Shown piece by piece: positions 1 to 8,856 of a stretch of 64,000 bases of DNA (position 1 is the stretch's first letter; each line of letters starts with the position of its first letter). A model generated the notes under the pieces. That model was given only the letters and a program-made list of their open reading frames with translations. It had not been told where the DNA came from and ran no database searches. The stretch lies in the NCBI GenBank assembly GCA_026932235.1, contig JAIXKR010000082.1:1-64000 (forward strand), written 5' to 3'. The translations under genes were made by a program, and so were the position numbers. Source of the DNA: Burkholderiales bacterium. GTDB lineage: Bacteria > Pseudomonadota > Gammaproteobacteria > Burkholderiales > Burkholderiaceae_C.

Positions 1-520
1 CGTGCTGGTGGCGCAGGCGCTGGTGCACCGGCCGCCGGTGATCGTGCTCGACGAACCCACCGCCGGCGTCGACGTCGAGCTGCGGCAGACGCTGTGGCAC
101 TTCATCGCGCGCCTGAACCGGCAAGGGCACACGGTGCTGCTGACCACGCACTACCTGGAAGAAGCCGAGGCGCTGTGCGCGCGCATCGCCATGCTCAAGC
201 TCGGCCGCCTGGTGGCGCTGGACCGCACCTCGGCGCTGCTTTCGGGCGCCGCGGGCACGGTGCTCGCGTTCAAGACCGACGCCGCGCTGCCGCCGGCGCT
301 GGCCGCCGCGGCGCGCGTCACCGGCCGCATCGTGCAGCTGCGCGTGCAGGACGCGCAAGGCGTCGAGCAGACGCTGGCCGCGCTGCGCCAGGCGCAGGTG
401 CCGGTGGAGGACCTGGAGATCCGCCGCCCCGACCTCGAGGACGTCTTCGTGCATACCATGAACCAGGGTCTGGTCGAGGCGGCTTCGGCCGCGACGAGCG
501 CGGCCGGAGCGTCGTCATGA
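1..520 (+). CDS. ABC-2 exporter ATP-binding subunit, C-terminal part
   Basis: The gene enters from the left edge, so its start and Walker A motif are missing. The visible 172 residues contain a Walker B segment (IVLDEPTAGVD) followed by the switch histidine segment (LLTTHYLEEAE) and a regulatory tail, typical of the CcmA/NodI-like ATPases that drive two-component ABC-2 exporters. The GTG at position 2 is an internal valine, not a start. Its stop overlaps the start of the permease (ATGA), so the two are translationally coupled and form one exporter. The cargo is not evident. In many betaproteobacteria this pair stands upstream of bolA, murA and hisG. Confidence 0.9.
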   Translation, partial: VLVAQALVHRPPVIVLDEPTAGVDVELRQTLWHFIARLNRQGHTVLLTTHYLEEAEALCARIAMLKLGRLVALDRTSALLSGAAGTVLAFKTDAALPPALAAAARVTGRIVQLRVQDAQGVEQTLAALRQAQVPVEDLEIRRPDLEDVFVHTMNQGLVEAASAATSAAGASS

Positions 521-1341
521 ACGAGCTGCCGCACAGCCCCGCCGCCGGGTGCGCGCACGGCGCCGGCACGTCGACGGCATTCGGCCTGGCCGGCGCGGGC
601 ACGCTTTTTCGCAAGGAGGTGCTGCGCTTCTGGAAGGTCGCCTTCCAGACCGTGGCCGCCCCGGTGCTGACCTCGGTGCTCTACCTGCTGATCTTCGGTC
701 AGGTGCTGGAAGACCGCGTCGAGGTCTTTCCCGGCGTCGGCTACACGAGCTTCCTCATCCCCGGCCTGGTCATGATGAGCGTGCTGCAGAACGCCTTCGC
801 CAACAGCAGCAGCTCGCTCATCCAGAGCAAGATCACCGGCAACCTCGTCTTCCTGCTCGTCACGCCGCTGTCGCACACGGCCTGGTACGTCGCCTACGTC
901 GGCGCGGCGGTGCTGCGGGGCCTCATGGTCGGCATCGGCGTGCTGCTGGTCACCGCCTGGGCCGCACCCATGCAGGTGCAGCAGCCGCAGTGGATCGTCG
1001 TCTTCGTGCTGCTCGGCGCGGCCATCCTCGCCTCGCTCGGGCTCATCGCCGGCCTGTGGGCGGAGAAGTTCGACCAGATGGCCGCCTTCCAGAACTTCAT
1101 CGTCATGCCGATGACGATGCTCTCCGGCGTCTTCTACTCGGTGCAGTCGCTGCCGCCGCTGTGGCTGGCGGTGAGCCACCTCAACCCCTTCTTCTACATG
1201 ATCGACGGCTTTCGCCGCGGCTTCTTCGGCCACAGCGACGTCTCGCCCTGGCTGAGCCTGGCCGTCGTCGGCGGCTGCTTCCTCTTCGTCGCCGCGCTCG
1301 CGCTCGAACTGCTGCGCCGGGGCTACAAGCTGCGGGCCTGA
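517..1341 (+). CDS. ABC-2 type transporter permease
   Basis: 274 residues starting at an ATG that overlaps the ATPase stop codon. A cytoplasmic N-terminus with the segment FRKEVLRFWK is followed by about six hydrophobic helices. The later region carries the FYSVQSLPPLW...NPFFYMIDGFRRG pattern of ABC2_membrane permeases (YadH/NodJ type). It would form the membrane channel of the exporter with the preceding ATPase. Substrate unknown. The family is clear; the physiological role cannot be read here. Confidence 0.9.
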   Translation: MNELPHSPAAGCAHGAGTSTAFGLAGAGTLFRKEVLRFWKVAFQTVAAPVLTSVLYLLIFGQVLEDRVEVFPGVGYTSFLIPGLVMMSVLQNAFANSSSSLIQSKITGNLVFLLVTPLSHTAWYVAYVGAAVLRGLMVGIGVLLVTAWAAPMQVQQPQWIVVFVLLGAAILASLGLIAGLWAEKFDQMAAFQNFIVMPMTMLSGVFYSVQSLPPLWLAVSHLNPFFYMIDGFRRGFFGHSDVSPWLSLAVVGGCFLFVAALALELLRRGYKLRA

Positions 1342-1373
1342 GCGACAATGCCCGCTGCACGAGGAGCCCTGCC

Positions 1374-1982
1374 ATGAGAGAGTTTTCCGCCGGCCGCGCC
1401 GGCGACGACAAGTCGGCCAAGCCCGAGAAGAGCGAACGCGGCGGTCTTTCCGAGCGCCTGGCCCTGGAGTCGCGCTTCGTGCTCGTCTTCGGCGAGATCG
1501 ACGACAAGCTCGCGCGCCAGGTCTGCGAGCGCCTGATCCTGCTCGCGCAGGACAGCGACGCGCCCATCCAGATGCTGATCTCCAGCCCCGGCGGCCACGT
1601 CGAGAGCGGCGACGCCGTGCACGACATGATCCGCTTCGTGCGCGCACCGGTCACCTGCATCGGCACCGGCTGGGTCGCCAGCGCCGCCACGCACATCTTC
1701 CTCGCCGCACCCAAGGCGCGCCGCCTGTGCCTGCCCAACACGCGCTTCATGATCCACCAGCCCGCGGGCGGAGCCGGCGGCCGCGCCACCGACATCGCCA
1801 TCCAGGCCAAGGAGATCATCAAGGTGCGCGAGCGCCTGGCCGGCGTGATCGCGCGCGAGACCGGCCAGCCCGCGGAGAAGGTGCGCGCCGACATGGAGCG
1901 CGACTACTGGATGACGGCCGAGGAGGCGATCGCCTACGGCATCGCCTCGCGCGTCATCGTGAATCAGAAGGAGCTCGGCTGA
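1374..1982 (+). CDS. ClpP-like serine protease (Clp protease proteolytic subunit family)
   Basis: 202 residues with the whole ClpP fold signature: SSPGGHVESGDAVHDMI near residue 65, the catalytic serine in GWVASAATHIF (Ser103), the catalytic histidine in MIHQP (His128) and the aspartate in the ERDYWMTAEEA segment (Asp177). The triad therefore looks intact. The residues after the serine differ from the usual QAASMGA, so this is probably a paralog, not the housekeeping ClpP, and no clpX follows. A GAGG ribosome-binding site precedes the ATG. It sits between an exporter permease and a BolA gene, an unusual place for a ClpP. A soluble peptidase needing a Clp ATPase partner is the family expectation; the partner is unknown. 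Confidence 0.85.
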   Translation: MREFSAGRAGDDKSAKPEKSERGGLSERLALESRFVLVFGEIDDKLARQVCERLILLAQDSDAPIQMLISSPGGHVESGDAVHDMIRFVRAPVTCIGTGWVASAATHIFLAAPKARRLCLPNTRFMIHQPAGGAGGRATDIAIQAKEIIKVRERLAGVIARETGQPAEKVRADMERDYWMTAEEAIAYGIASRVIVNQKELG

Positions 1983-1986
1983 AGCC

Positions 1987-2238
1987 ATGGGTGAGCCCTC
2001 CCCCGACCAGGTGCGCGAGTACATCGCCGCCGCCCTGCCCTGCACGCACGTCGTCGTCGACGGCGACGGACGCCACTTCTTCGCCACCATCGTCTCGGCC
2101 GAGTTCGAGGGCTTGTCGCGCATCCGCCGCCACCAGCGCGTCTACCGGGCGCTGGGCGAGCGCATGCGCGAGGAGATCCACGCGCTGTCGATGACCACGC
2201 TGACGCCGGCGGAACACGAAGCCGGCGGCGACGCGTGA
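1987..2238 (+). CDS. BolA family protein (IbaG/YrbA type)
   Basis: 83 residues matching the BolA fold. An N-terminal helix and strand lead to the motif [19 protein letters not shown], then the conserved end [15 protein letters not shown]. BolA-family proteins pair with monothiol glutaredoxins in Fe-S cluster handling, and IbaG-type members are linked to acid stress and envelope functions. The start lies 4 bases after the protease stop, and its own stop overlaps the GTG start of hisG, so it belongs to the same operon. murA normally separates ibaG from hisG in related genomes and is absent here. Confidence 0.85.
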   Translation: MGEPSPDQVREYIAAALPCTHVVVDGDGRHFFATIVSAEFEGLSRIRRHQRVYRALGERMREEIHALSMTTLTPAEHEAGGDA

Positions 2239-2882
2239 TCACGCTCGCGCTCAGCAAGGGGCGCATCCTCGACGACTCGATGCCGATGCTGCGCAGCGCC
2301 GGCATCGAGCTGCTGGAGGATCCGGAGCAAAGCCGCAAGCTCATCCTCGGCACCAGCCGCAGCGACGTGCGCGTGGTGCTGGTGCGCGCCTCCGACGTGC
2401 CCACCTACGTGCAGCAGGGCGGAGCCGACCTCGGCGTCGCCGGGCTGGACGTGCTGCTCGAGCACGACAGCCACGGCCTGTACCGGCCGCTGGACCTGGG
2501 CATCGCGCGCTGCCGCCTCTCGGTGGCCACGCGCGCGGACTTCGACTACGCCAGCGCCGTGCGCCAGGGCTCGCGCATCCGCGTGGCGACCAAGTACACG
2601 CGGCTGGCGCGCGAGCACTTCGCGGCCAAGGGCGTTCACGTCGACCTCATCAAGCTCTACGGCAGCATGGAGCTGGCGCCGCTCACGGGCCTGGCCGACG
2701 CGATCGTCGACCTCGTCTCCACCGGCGGCACACTGAAGGCAAACAAGCTCGTCGAGGTCGAACGCATCATGGACATCAGCGCACGCCTGGTCGTCAACCA
2801 GGCGGCGCTGAAGGTCAAGCGCGAGCCGCTGCGCGCGCTCATCGAGGCCTTCGCGGGCGCCGTCACGGCGCAGCCGGCATGA
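2235..2882 (+). CDS. hisG: ATP phosphoribosyltransferase, short form
   Basis: Catalyses the first step of histidine synthesis, joining PRPP and ATP to give phosphoribosyl-ATP. The 215-residue protein starts at a GTG overlapping the bolA stop. It shows ALSKGRI at the N-terminus, the [13 protein letters not shown] segment, and the PRPP-binding loop near residue 155 ([19 protein letters not shown]). The length is that of the short HisG form, which lacks the C-terminal histidine-binding domain and needs HisZ as regulatory partner. hisZ is not in this window. The gene is coupled to hisD by a 4-base overlap. Confidence 0.97.
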   Translation: MITLALSKGRILDDSMPMLRSAGIELLEDPEQSRKLILGTSRSDVRVVLVRASDVPTYVQQGGADLGVAGLDVLLEHDSHGLYRPLDLGIARCRLSVATRADFDYASAVRQGSRIRVATKYTRLAREHFAAKGVHVDLIKLYGSMELAPLTGLADAIVDLVSTGGTLKANKLVEVERIMDISARLVVNQAALKVKREPLRALIEAFAGAVTAQPA

Positions 2883-4189
2883 CGCTCGCGCTGCGCCAGC
2901 TCGACACGCGGGCCAGCGGCTTCGAGGACGGGCTCCGGCGCCTGCTCCAGTGGTCGGAGGAAACCGACGCACGGATCGAGGGCCGCGTGGCCGAGATCAT
3001 CGCCGACGTGCGCACGCGCGGCGACGCCGCGCTGCTGGAGCTCACCGCGCAACTGGACGGCCTGCAGGCCGCGAGCATGGCCGCGCTCGAGATCGACGCC
3101 GCCGAACTGCAGGCCGCACTCCGGCAGATCACGCCCGCGCAGCGCGCAGCACTCGAGGCGGCCGCAGCGCGCGTGCGCGACTACCACCAGCGCCAGTTCG
3201 ACGCCTGCTGCCGCAGCTGGAGCTACCGCGACGCCGACGGCACGCTGCTGGGCCAGAAGGTGACGCCGCTCGCGCGCGTGGGCATCTACGTGCCCGGCGG
3301 CAAGGCCGCCTATCCGTCCAGCGTGCTCATGAACGCCATCCCGGCGCAGGTTGCGGGCGTGCAGGAGATCGTCATGGTCGTGCCCACGCCCGGCGGCCAG
3401 CGCAACGCGCTGGTGCTGGCGGCAGCGGCGATCGCCGGCGCCACGCGCGTCTTCACCATCGGCGGTGCGCAGGCGATCGCCGCGCTCGCCTACGGCACGG
3501 CGACGGTGCCGCGCGTGGACAAGATCACCGGCCCGGGCAACGCGTACGTCGCCAGCGCCAAGCGGCGCGTGTTCGGCCAGGTCGGCATCGACATGATCGC
3601 CGGCCCGAGCGAGATCCTCGTGCTCGCCGACGGCACGACGCCGCCGCACTGGGTGGCGATGGACCTCTTCAGCCAGGCCGAGCACGACGAACTCGCGCAA
3701 AGCATCCTGCTCTGCCCGGATGCCAACTACATCGCCCGCGTGCGCGCCGAGATCGAGCGCCTGCTGCCCACGCTGCCGCGCGCGACGATCATCCGCGCCA
3801 GCCTCGAAGGCCGCGGCGCGCTGATCAGGACGCGCAGCATGGAAGAAGCCTGCGCGATCGCCAACCGCATCGCGCCCGAACACCTGGAAGTGAGCGCCGC
3901 CCAGCCCCAGCGCTGGGAGCCGCTGCTGCAGCACGCCGGCGCGATCTTCCTCGGCGCCTTCACCAGCGAGAGCCTGGGCGACTACTGCGCCGGCCCCAAC
4001 CACGTGCTGCCGACCTCGGGCAGCGCGCGCTTTTCCTCGCCGCTGGGCGTGTACGACTTCGTCAAGCGCAGCAGCCTGATCGAGGTCAGTGCCGGCGGTG
4101 CGCAGGCGCTCGGCCCCATCGCCGCCGAACTCGCCTACGGCGAGGGCCTGCAGGCGCACGCGCAGGCGGCGCAGCTGCGCTTGCGCTGA
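2879..4189 (+). CDS. hisD: Histidinol dehydrogenase
   Basis: Performs the last two oxidations of histidine synthesis (histidinol to histidine, NAD-dependent, zinc enzyme). 436 residues, the normal length. Visible motifs are the glycine-rich [11 protein letters not shown], the metal ligands in [12 protein letters not shown] and [17 protein letters not shown], the catalytic pair in RIAPEHLEV, and the C-terminal histidine in [11 protein letters not shown]. The ATG overlaps the hisG stop. hisC and hisB, which commonly follow in betaproteobacteria, do not. A hairpin lies just after the stop and the next gene is on the other strand, so the histidine genes end here. Confidence 0.97.
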   Translation: MTLALRQLDTRASGFEDGLRRLLQWSEETDARIEGRVAEIIADVRTRGDAALLELTAQLDGLQAASMAALEIDAAELQAALRQITPAQRAALEAAAARVRDYHQRQFDACCRSWSYRDADGTLLGQKVTPLARVGIYVPGGKAAYPSSVLMNAIPAQVAGVQEIVMVVPTPGGQRNALVLAAAAIAGATRVFTIGGAQAIAALAYGTATVPRVDKITGPGNAYVASAKRRVFGQVGIDMIAGPSEILVLADGTTPPHWVAMDLFSQAEHDELAQSILLCPDANYIARVRAEIERLLPTLPRATIIRASLEGRGALIRTRSMEEACAIANRIAPEHLEVSAAQPQRWEPLLQHAGAIFLGAFTSESLGDYCAGPNHVLPTSGSARFSSPLGVYDFVKRSSLIEVSAGGAQALGPIAAELAYGEGLQAHAQAAQLRLR

Positions 4190-4199
4190 GCGAGTGCTC

Positions 4200-4218
4200 G
4201 GCGTCCCCTGCGGACGCC
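4200..4218. terminator. Hairpin between convergent hisD and PEP-CTERM gene
   Basis: A perfect 7-base stem (GGCGTCC with GGACGCC) and a 5-base loop fill the 37-base gap between two converging genes. There is no T-run, so it is a bidirectional terminator-like hairpin and not a classical intrinsic terminator. Confidence 0.5.
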
Positions 4219-4226
4219 CTCGCGCC

Positions 4227-5003
4227 TCAGCCTGCCCGGCCCTCGCGGCGCCGCCGCAGCGCCGCACCGACGCCCAGCAGGCCGGCGAGCATCATCACCG
4301 CGCCGGCCGGCTCGGGGACGGGCTGGGGGGATTGCGCATAGGCATACGCTTGGGCCCAAAAATTCCCCCCCATGGCATCGGCCGACAGATTCGCAAAGGT
4401 CAGTCGGACCGTGCCCGAAGCGGAGTTGGACTCGCCCGCACTCGACGCCTCTATGAAACGCTGCGCGTAGTGTTCCTCACTGCCATCGTCGGTGTAGAGG
4501 GAGAACTGCAAATGGGCGCTACCCCGCGCCCATTCCGAGTCCAATGTCGTACTGGCCCAGGCGGTGTAGGGTGCCGTCACGACGATCCCAGTCCAGGGGG
4601 TCACTGTGAACGAGCCACTGAAATAGCCCGAACCATTCGCAGATCGAGAGACTCCGGCAACAGGCGAGCCGCTCACCTCGGCCTCGGCGTCCGCCCCGCC
4701 CCATCCGGTCATTCCGGACGCCAAACTGAAAGAATCAGTCGACATCGCACTGGTGTCCATATACCAGCCGGACGCGGAATCCCAAATCCACCCGCCCGAT
4801 TCGGTGTTGGCGTATGACTGGCTGTACTCGGAGCCGCCCCACATCATCGCGGGGTCGATGCCATCCGAGGGATCGAGATCGATAAGCATGATGTCGAAGC
4901 GCCCGATCTCCGCGCCTGCCGAAGCGGCGGCCTGCGCCGGGCCCGCGGCCATCAGCGCCAGACATGCGCCAGCCAGCGCGCTCGCCATCGTCGTCTTGCC
5001 CAT
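4227..5003 (-). CDS. PEP-CTERM exported protein
   Basis: 258 residues. It has an N-terminal signal peptide (MGKTTMASALAGACLALMAAG, cleavage likely near GPAQAAA) and a C-terminal sorting signal made of PVPEP, a hydrophobic stretch and a basic RRRR tail. This is the PEP-CTERM arrangement recognised by exosortase in exopolysaccharide-producing Gram-negative bacteria. The middle is rich in Ser, Gly, Trp and Tyr with no recognised domain. An AGGAGG ribosome-binding site precedes the ATG. Base composition is visibly less GC-rich than the neighbours, and the gene stands alone in reverse orientation, which suggests a separate acquisition. No exosortase gene is in the window. Function unknown. Confidence 0.88.
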   Translation of the reverse strand: MGKTTMASALAGACLALMAAGPAQAAASAGAEIGRFDIMLIDLDPSDGIDPAMMWGGSEYSQSYANTESGGWIWDSASGWYMDTSAMSTDSFSLASGMTGWGGADAEAEVSGSPVAGVSRSANGSGYFSGSFTVTPWTGIVVTAPYTAWASTTLDSEWARGSAHLQFSLYTDDGSEEHYAQRFIEASSAGESNSASGTVRLTFANLSADAMGGNFWAQAYAYAQSPQPVPEPAGAVMMLAGLLGVGAALRRRREGRAG

Positions 5004-5196
5004 GATCCCTCCTGTGGCTTCTCGCCTCTGCCCGCCCGCTCATTCTTGATCAACCCTCGTCGCCACGCCATCGCCCCCCCTCATTCAAGGGGGAGTGCGC
5101 ATCACCTCCTCGGTCGTCGAAACAGCGCGCCTGCCCGCATCAACCACGAGCAAGCCCGTGACGAACCGGGTTTATCCTCATGCGCTCCGCGCTCAA

Positions 5197-5204
5197 TGTA
5201 TACA
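5197..5204. promoter_or_regulatory. Candidate GntR/FCD operator
   Basis: An isolated AT-rich palindrome, TGTATACA, about 70 bases before the GntR-family start in otherwise GC-rich DNA. FCD-type GntR regulators commonly bind TGTATACA-like sites and often control their own operon. It lies in the 273-base gap 5004-5276, which otherwise holds only the PEP-CTERM leader and the ribosome-binding site (GGAG at 5266-5269) of the regulator. Role inferred from position and shape. Confidence 0.45.
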
Positions 5205-5276
5205 GTATCCACGTGATCGAACCGGCGCGCCCTTGCGCCCTGCGGTGCGCGCCCGGCCCGGTGGTGGAGACTGCTC

Positions 5277-6062
5277 TTGAACCCACGCTCGCTCACCCCG
5301 GTGCAGCGCCCTCGCGCGCTCGCCGACCAGGTCTACCAGGCGCTGCGCGAACAGCTGCGCGCGGGGGCCATCGGTGCCGGCAGCGCCTTGCAGGAGGTGC
5401 AGCTGGCGACGCAGCTGGGCGTCTCGCGCACGCCGGTGCGCGAGGCCCTGGCACGGCTGGCGAGCGAGGGCCTGCTCGCCACGCACGGACGCAGCTTCAC
5501 CGTGCCCTCGCTGACGCTGGCCGACGTCGAGGACATCTACGAGCTGCGCTTCCTCATCGAGCCCGCTGCCGCGCGCCGCGTGGCCCCGCGCACCGTCGAC
5601 CGGCGCACGCGCGCACCCATCGACACTGCCTTGGCCGACGCCGCCGCGGCACACGACCGAGGCGAACTCGCGGCCTTTCACGAAGCCAACGTGCGCTACC
5701 GCGCAGCCTGGCTGGCGCTGGTGCCGAACGCGCGCCTGGTGCGCATGATCGAGCTCTATGCCGACCACATGCAGCACATCCGCGCGCTGACGCTGGGCCA
5801 GCCACGGGTGCGCACCATCGTGCTGCACGGGCTGCAGCGCATCACCGCGGCGCTGGCCTCGGGCGACGCCGATGCCGCGGCCGACGCCGTCCACGCGCAC
5901 CTGAAGAACGCCCGCAAGGCCTTCGTCGAGGCGCTGGGCCTGGACGTCGCGCCCGCAGCGCGCCTGCCCGGCATCGAAGCTGCGCCCGATTCCATGCCGT
6001 CTGCGCCGCGCGCGCCGCGCCGCACACCGCCCCGCATGAGCATGAAGGAGAGCAACGCATGA
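5277..6062 (+). CDS. GntR family regulator with FCD domain, first gene of the iaa-type operon
   Basis: 261 residues starting at TTG, chosen because a GGAG site lies 7 bases upstream and translation runs straight into the DNA-binding domain. An N-terminal winged helix (residues about 10-75, with QLGVSRTPVREALARLASEGLL) is followed by an FCD ligand-binding domain (DVEDIYELRFLIEPAAAR, FHEANVRYR and a C-terminal helical bundle). FCD regulators usually respond to small carboxylates or their CoA esters. The published indoleacetate-degradation cluster of Azoarcus/Aromatoleum also contains a GntR regulator. Its stop overlaps the thiolase start, so it is co-transcribed with the pathway. The inducer is inferred to be indoleacetate or an intermediate. 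Confidence 0.9.
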   Translation: MNPRSLTPVQRPRALADQVYQALREQLRAGAIGAGSALQEVQLATQLGVSRTPVREALARLASEGLLATHGRSFTVPSLTLADVEDIYELRFLIEPAAARRVAPRTVDRRTRAPIDTALADAAAAHDRGELAAFHEANVRYRAAWLALVPNARLVRMIELYADHMQHIRALTLGQPRVRTIVLHGLQRITAALASGDADAAADAVHAHLKNARKAFVEALGLDVAPAARLPGIEAAPDSMPSAPRAPRRTPPRMSMKESNA

Positions 6063-7264
6063 ATCACCGCGCCGTCATTCCGTACGGGGCCTACTGGAGC
6101 ACGCCCTTCGCGCGCTGGCAGGGGGCCTTCGCCACCCTCAACAGCCTCGAGTTCGCGGCGCACGTCGTGCGCGCCGAGCTCGCGCAGCGGCGCATCGACC
6201 CGACGGTCTTCGACCACGGCGTGCTCGGCATCTCGGTGCCGCAGAAGCATTCCTTCTACGGCCTGCCCTGGCTGGCGGGCCTCGCCGGCATTCCGGCACT
6301 GGCCGGACCGACGCTGATGCAGGCCTGCGCCACCGGCGTGCGCACGCTGCTGGCGGGCGCGCAGGAGATCGACGCCGGGCTGGCCAGCACCGTGCTCGTC
6401 GTCAACGCCGACCGCACCAGCAACGGCCCGCACCTCTATTACCCCAACCCCCGCGGCCCCGGCGGCACCGGTGTCGCCGAGGACTGGGTGATGGACAACT
6501 TCGGCTGCGACCCGCTCGGGCACCACTCGATGCTCGCCACCGCCGAGAACGTCGCCAGCCGCCATCGCGTCACCACCGCCGAGCAGCACGAGGTCGTGCT
6601 GGCGCGCGAGGCGCAGTACCAGGAGGCGCTGGCCGACGGCGCGGCCTTCCTCAAGCGCTTCATGACGCTGCCCTTCGCGGTGCCGGCACCGGGCTTCAAG
6701 AAGGTCGCCACCACGCTCGAGGGCGACGAGGGCGTCGGCCGCTCGACCGCCGAGGGTCTGGCGGCGCTGAAGCCGGTGATGCCCGGCGGCAGCGTCACCT
6801 ACGGCGGCCAGACGCACCCGGCCGACGGCAACGCCGGCCTCGTGCTCACCACGCCGGAGCGCGCGCGCGAACTCGCCACCGACCCGAAGATCGCGGTGCG
6901 CCTGCTCGGCTTCGGCCAGGCGCGCGTCGAGCTCGCACTCATGCCCGAGGCGCCTGCCCCGGCCGCGGCGCGCGCGCTCGCGCAGGCGGGGCTGGCCATC
7001 GGCGACATCGACGTCGTGAAGACGCACAACCCCTTCGCGCTCAACGACCTCGTGTTCGCGAAGGTGATGGGCATCCCCTGGCAGCCGATCAACCCGTTCG
7101 GCTGCTCGCTGGTCTGGGGCCATCCGCAGGCGCCTATGGGCACGCGCGCCGTCATCGAGATGATCGAGGCGCTTGCGCTGCGCGGCGGCGGGCGCGGCCT
7201 CTTCACCGGCTGCGCCGCCGGTGACAGCGCGATGGCGGTGGTGATCGAGGTCGGCGACGCCTGA
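6059..7264 (+). CDS. Beta-ketothiolase, probable 2-aminobenzoylacetyl-CoA thiolase
   Basis: 401 residues from an ATG overlapping the regulator stop. The thiolase triad is visible: acylated cysteine in MQACATG (Cys90), histidine in KTHNPFALND (His323) and the C-terminal cysteine in FTGCAAGDS (Cys385). A GHP segment (SLVWGHPQAPMG) lies at the usual place near the end. The surrounding residues depart from the common NEAFA and GHPLGASG motifs, so it is not a standard acetoacetyl-CoA or PhaA-type thiolase. In an iaa-type pathway the last step is thiolytic release of acetyl-CoA from 2-aminobenzoylacetyl-CoA to give 2-aminobenzoyl-CoA, and this gene is the only thiolase in the operon. Substrate is inferred from context. 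Confidence 0.85.
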   Translation: MNHRAVIPYGAYWSTPFARWQGAFATLNSLEFAAHVVRAELAQRRIDPTVFDHGVLGISVPQKHSFYGLPWLAGLAGIPALAGPTLMQACATGVRTLLAGAQEIDAGLASTVLVVNADRTSNGPHLYYPNPRGPGGTGVAEDWVMDNFGCDPLGHHSMLATAENVASRHRVTTAEQHEVVLAREAQYQEALADGAAFLKRFMTLPFAVPAPGFKKVATTLEGDEGVGRSTAEGLAALKPVMPGGSVTYGGQTHPADGNAGLVLTTPERARELATDPKIAVRLLGFGQARVELALMPEAPAPAAARALAQAGLAIGDIDVVKTHNPFALNDLVFAKVMGIPWQPINPFGCSLVWGHPQAPMGTRAVIEMIEALALRGGGRGLFTGCAAGDSAMAVVIEVGDA

Positions 7265-7284
7265 TTGCAGCGCCCGAGCCGGCC

Positions 7285-8856
7285 ATGGACCTGCTGCCCG
7301 CCGACTGGATCCACGCTGCCGCGGCGCGCCACGGCGACCGTTGCGCGCTGCGCTGCGGGCACGAAAGCCTGAGCTACGAAGCGATGGCGCGCGCGATCGA
7401 GGTCCACGAGCGTGCGTTGGCGGCCTGCGGAGTCGGACAAGGCCAGGTGGTCGCCTGGCTGGGCCTCAACAGCGGCGCCATGCTGACGCTGCTGTTCGCC
7501 TGCGCCCGACGCGGCACGCTCTTCGTGCCGCTGAACTGGCGTCTGGCACCACCCGAACACCGCGCGATGCTCGCCGAGTGCCGGCCGGCGCTGCTCTTCG
7601 CCGACGCGCCATTCGCTGCGCCCAGCGACGCCGCAGCGGTGGCTGCCGCGGATACACGCTGCATCGCCGTGGACGCGGCGGACCGGCCGCCGCACTGGAT
7701 GAGTCTGCCGGACTTTCTCGAGGCCGGACAGGGCGGCGAACCGCCGCCGCGCGTGGCCGTCTCGCCGCAATCGCCGCTGCTGCTCTGTTACACCTCGGGC
7801 TCCACCGGCCGCCCGAAGGGCGTGCTGCTCTCGCACGAGGCGCTGTGCGCCAACGCCGACGCCAGCGTCGACATGCACGCCATGGTCGAATCCGACCGCG
7901 TGCTGACGACGCTGCCGCTCTTCCACGTCGGCGGCCTCAACATCCAGACCCTGCCGGCGCTGCGTGAGGGTTGCCGCGTCGAACTGCATCCCAAGTTCGA
8001 CCCGGCGGCGGCGCTCACGGCCATCGAACGGGAGCGCATCACGCTCACCGTGCTCGTGCCGGCGCAGTTGGACGCCGTGATGGCGCTGCCGCAGTGGCCG
8101 AGCACCGACCTCTCCAGCCTGCGCGCCATCTCCACCGGCTCGACGGTGGTCCCCGAGCGCCTGTGCCACGCGGTGCACGCGCGCGGCGTGCCGCTCATTC
8201 AGGTCTGGGGCGCCACCGAGACCTCGCCCATCGCCGCCTGCCAGCACGCCGACGAGGCGGTGCGCACCGCCGGCTCGGCCGGACGCGCGGCGCTCGGCGT
8301 CGAGCTGCGCATCGTCGACGCGGCGGGCGATGATCTGCCCACGGGGCAGTCGGGCGAAATCCTCGTGCGCGGGCGCAACGTGATGAGCGCCTACTGGCAG
8401 GATCCGCAGGCCACGGCACGCGTGCTCGTCGACGGCTGGTTCCACTCCGGCGACCGCGGGCGGCTGGACGCGCAGGGCTTCCTGTGGGTCGACGGCCGGA
8501 TCAAGGACATGATCATCTCCGGCGGCGAGAACGTCAGCCCGGCCGAGGTCGAGATCGCGCTGCAGGAGGACCCGGACGTCGCCGAGGCCGCCGTCGTCGG
8601 CCGCCCCGACGCGCGCTGGGGCGAGCGCGTCGTCGCCGTCGTCGTGCCGCGGCCGGGCGTGCAGATCGCGCCGCGCGAGGTGATGGCGCGCCTGGAAGGC
8701 CGCATCGCGCGCTTCAAGCAACCCAAGCAGGTCTTCGTCGTCGATGCGCTGCCGCGCACGGCGCTGGGCAAGGTGCGCAAGGAAGACGTGCGCAGCCTCG
8801 TCGCGCAGCTCGACGACGGGGCCGCGCGCCCAGCCTCCAGGGAGTCCTCTGCATGA
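7285..8856 (+). CDS. iaaB: AMP-forming acyl-CoA ligase, probable indoleacetate-CoA ligase
   Basis: 523 residues with the full adenylate-forming enzyme signature: P-loop YTSGSTGRPKG near residue 170, GATET near 310, GDRGRLDAQGFLWVDGRIKDMI near 395, and the C-terminal catalytic lysine in PRTALGKVRKE near 498. It activates a carboxylic acid with ATP and CoA. In Aromatoleum the ligase of the iaa cluster (IaaB) is an indoleacetate-CoA ligase, and this gene has the same neighbours. Its stop overlaps the start of the next gene (ATGA). Assignment to indoleacetate rests on context; the family alone would also allow other aryl or medium-chain acids. Confidence 0.85.
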   Translation: MDLLPADWIHAAAARHGDRCALRCGHESLSYEAMARAIEVHERALAACGVGQGQVVAWLGLNSGAMLTLLFACARRGTLFVPLNWRLAPPEHRAMLAECRPALLFADAPFAAPSDAAAVAAADTRCIAVDAADRPPHWMSLPDFLEAGQGGEPPPRVAVSPQSPLLLCYTSGSTGRPKGVLLSHEALCANADASVDMHAMVESDRVLTTLPLFHVGGLNIQTLPALREGCRVELHPKFDPAAALTAIERERITLTVLVPAQLDAVMALPQWPSTDLSSLRAISTGSTVVPERLCHAVHARGVPLIQVWGATETSPIAACQHADEAVRTAGSAGRAALGVELRIVDAAGDDLPTGQSGEILVRGRNVMSAYWQDPQATARVLVDGWFHSGDRGRLDAQGFLWVDGRIKDMIISGGENVSPAEVEIALQEDPDVAEAAVVGRPDARWGERVVAVVVPRPGVQIAPREVMARLEGRIARFKQPKQVFVVDALPRTALGKVRKEDVRSLVAQLDDGAARPASRESSA

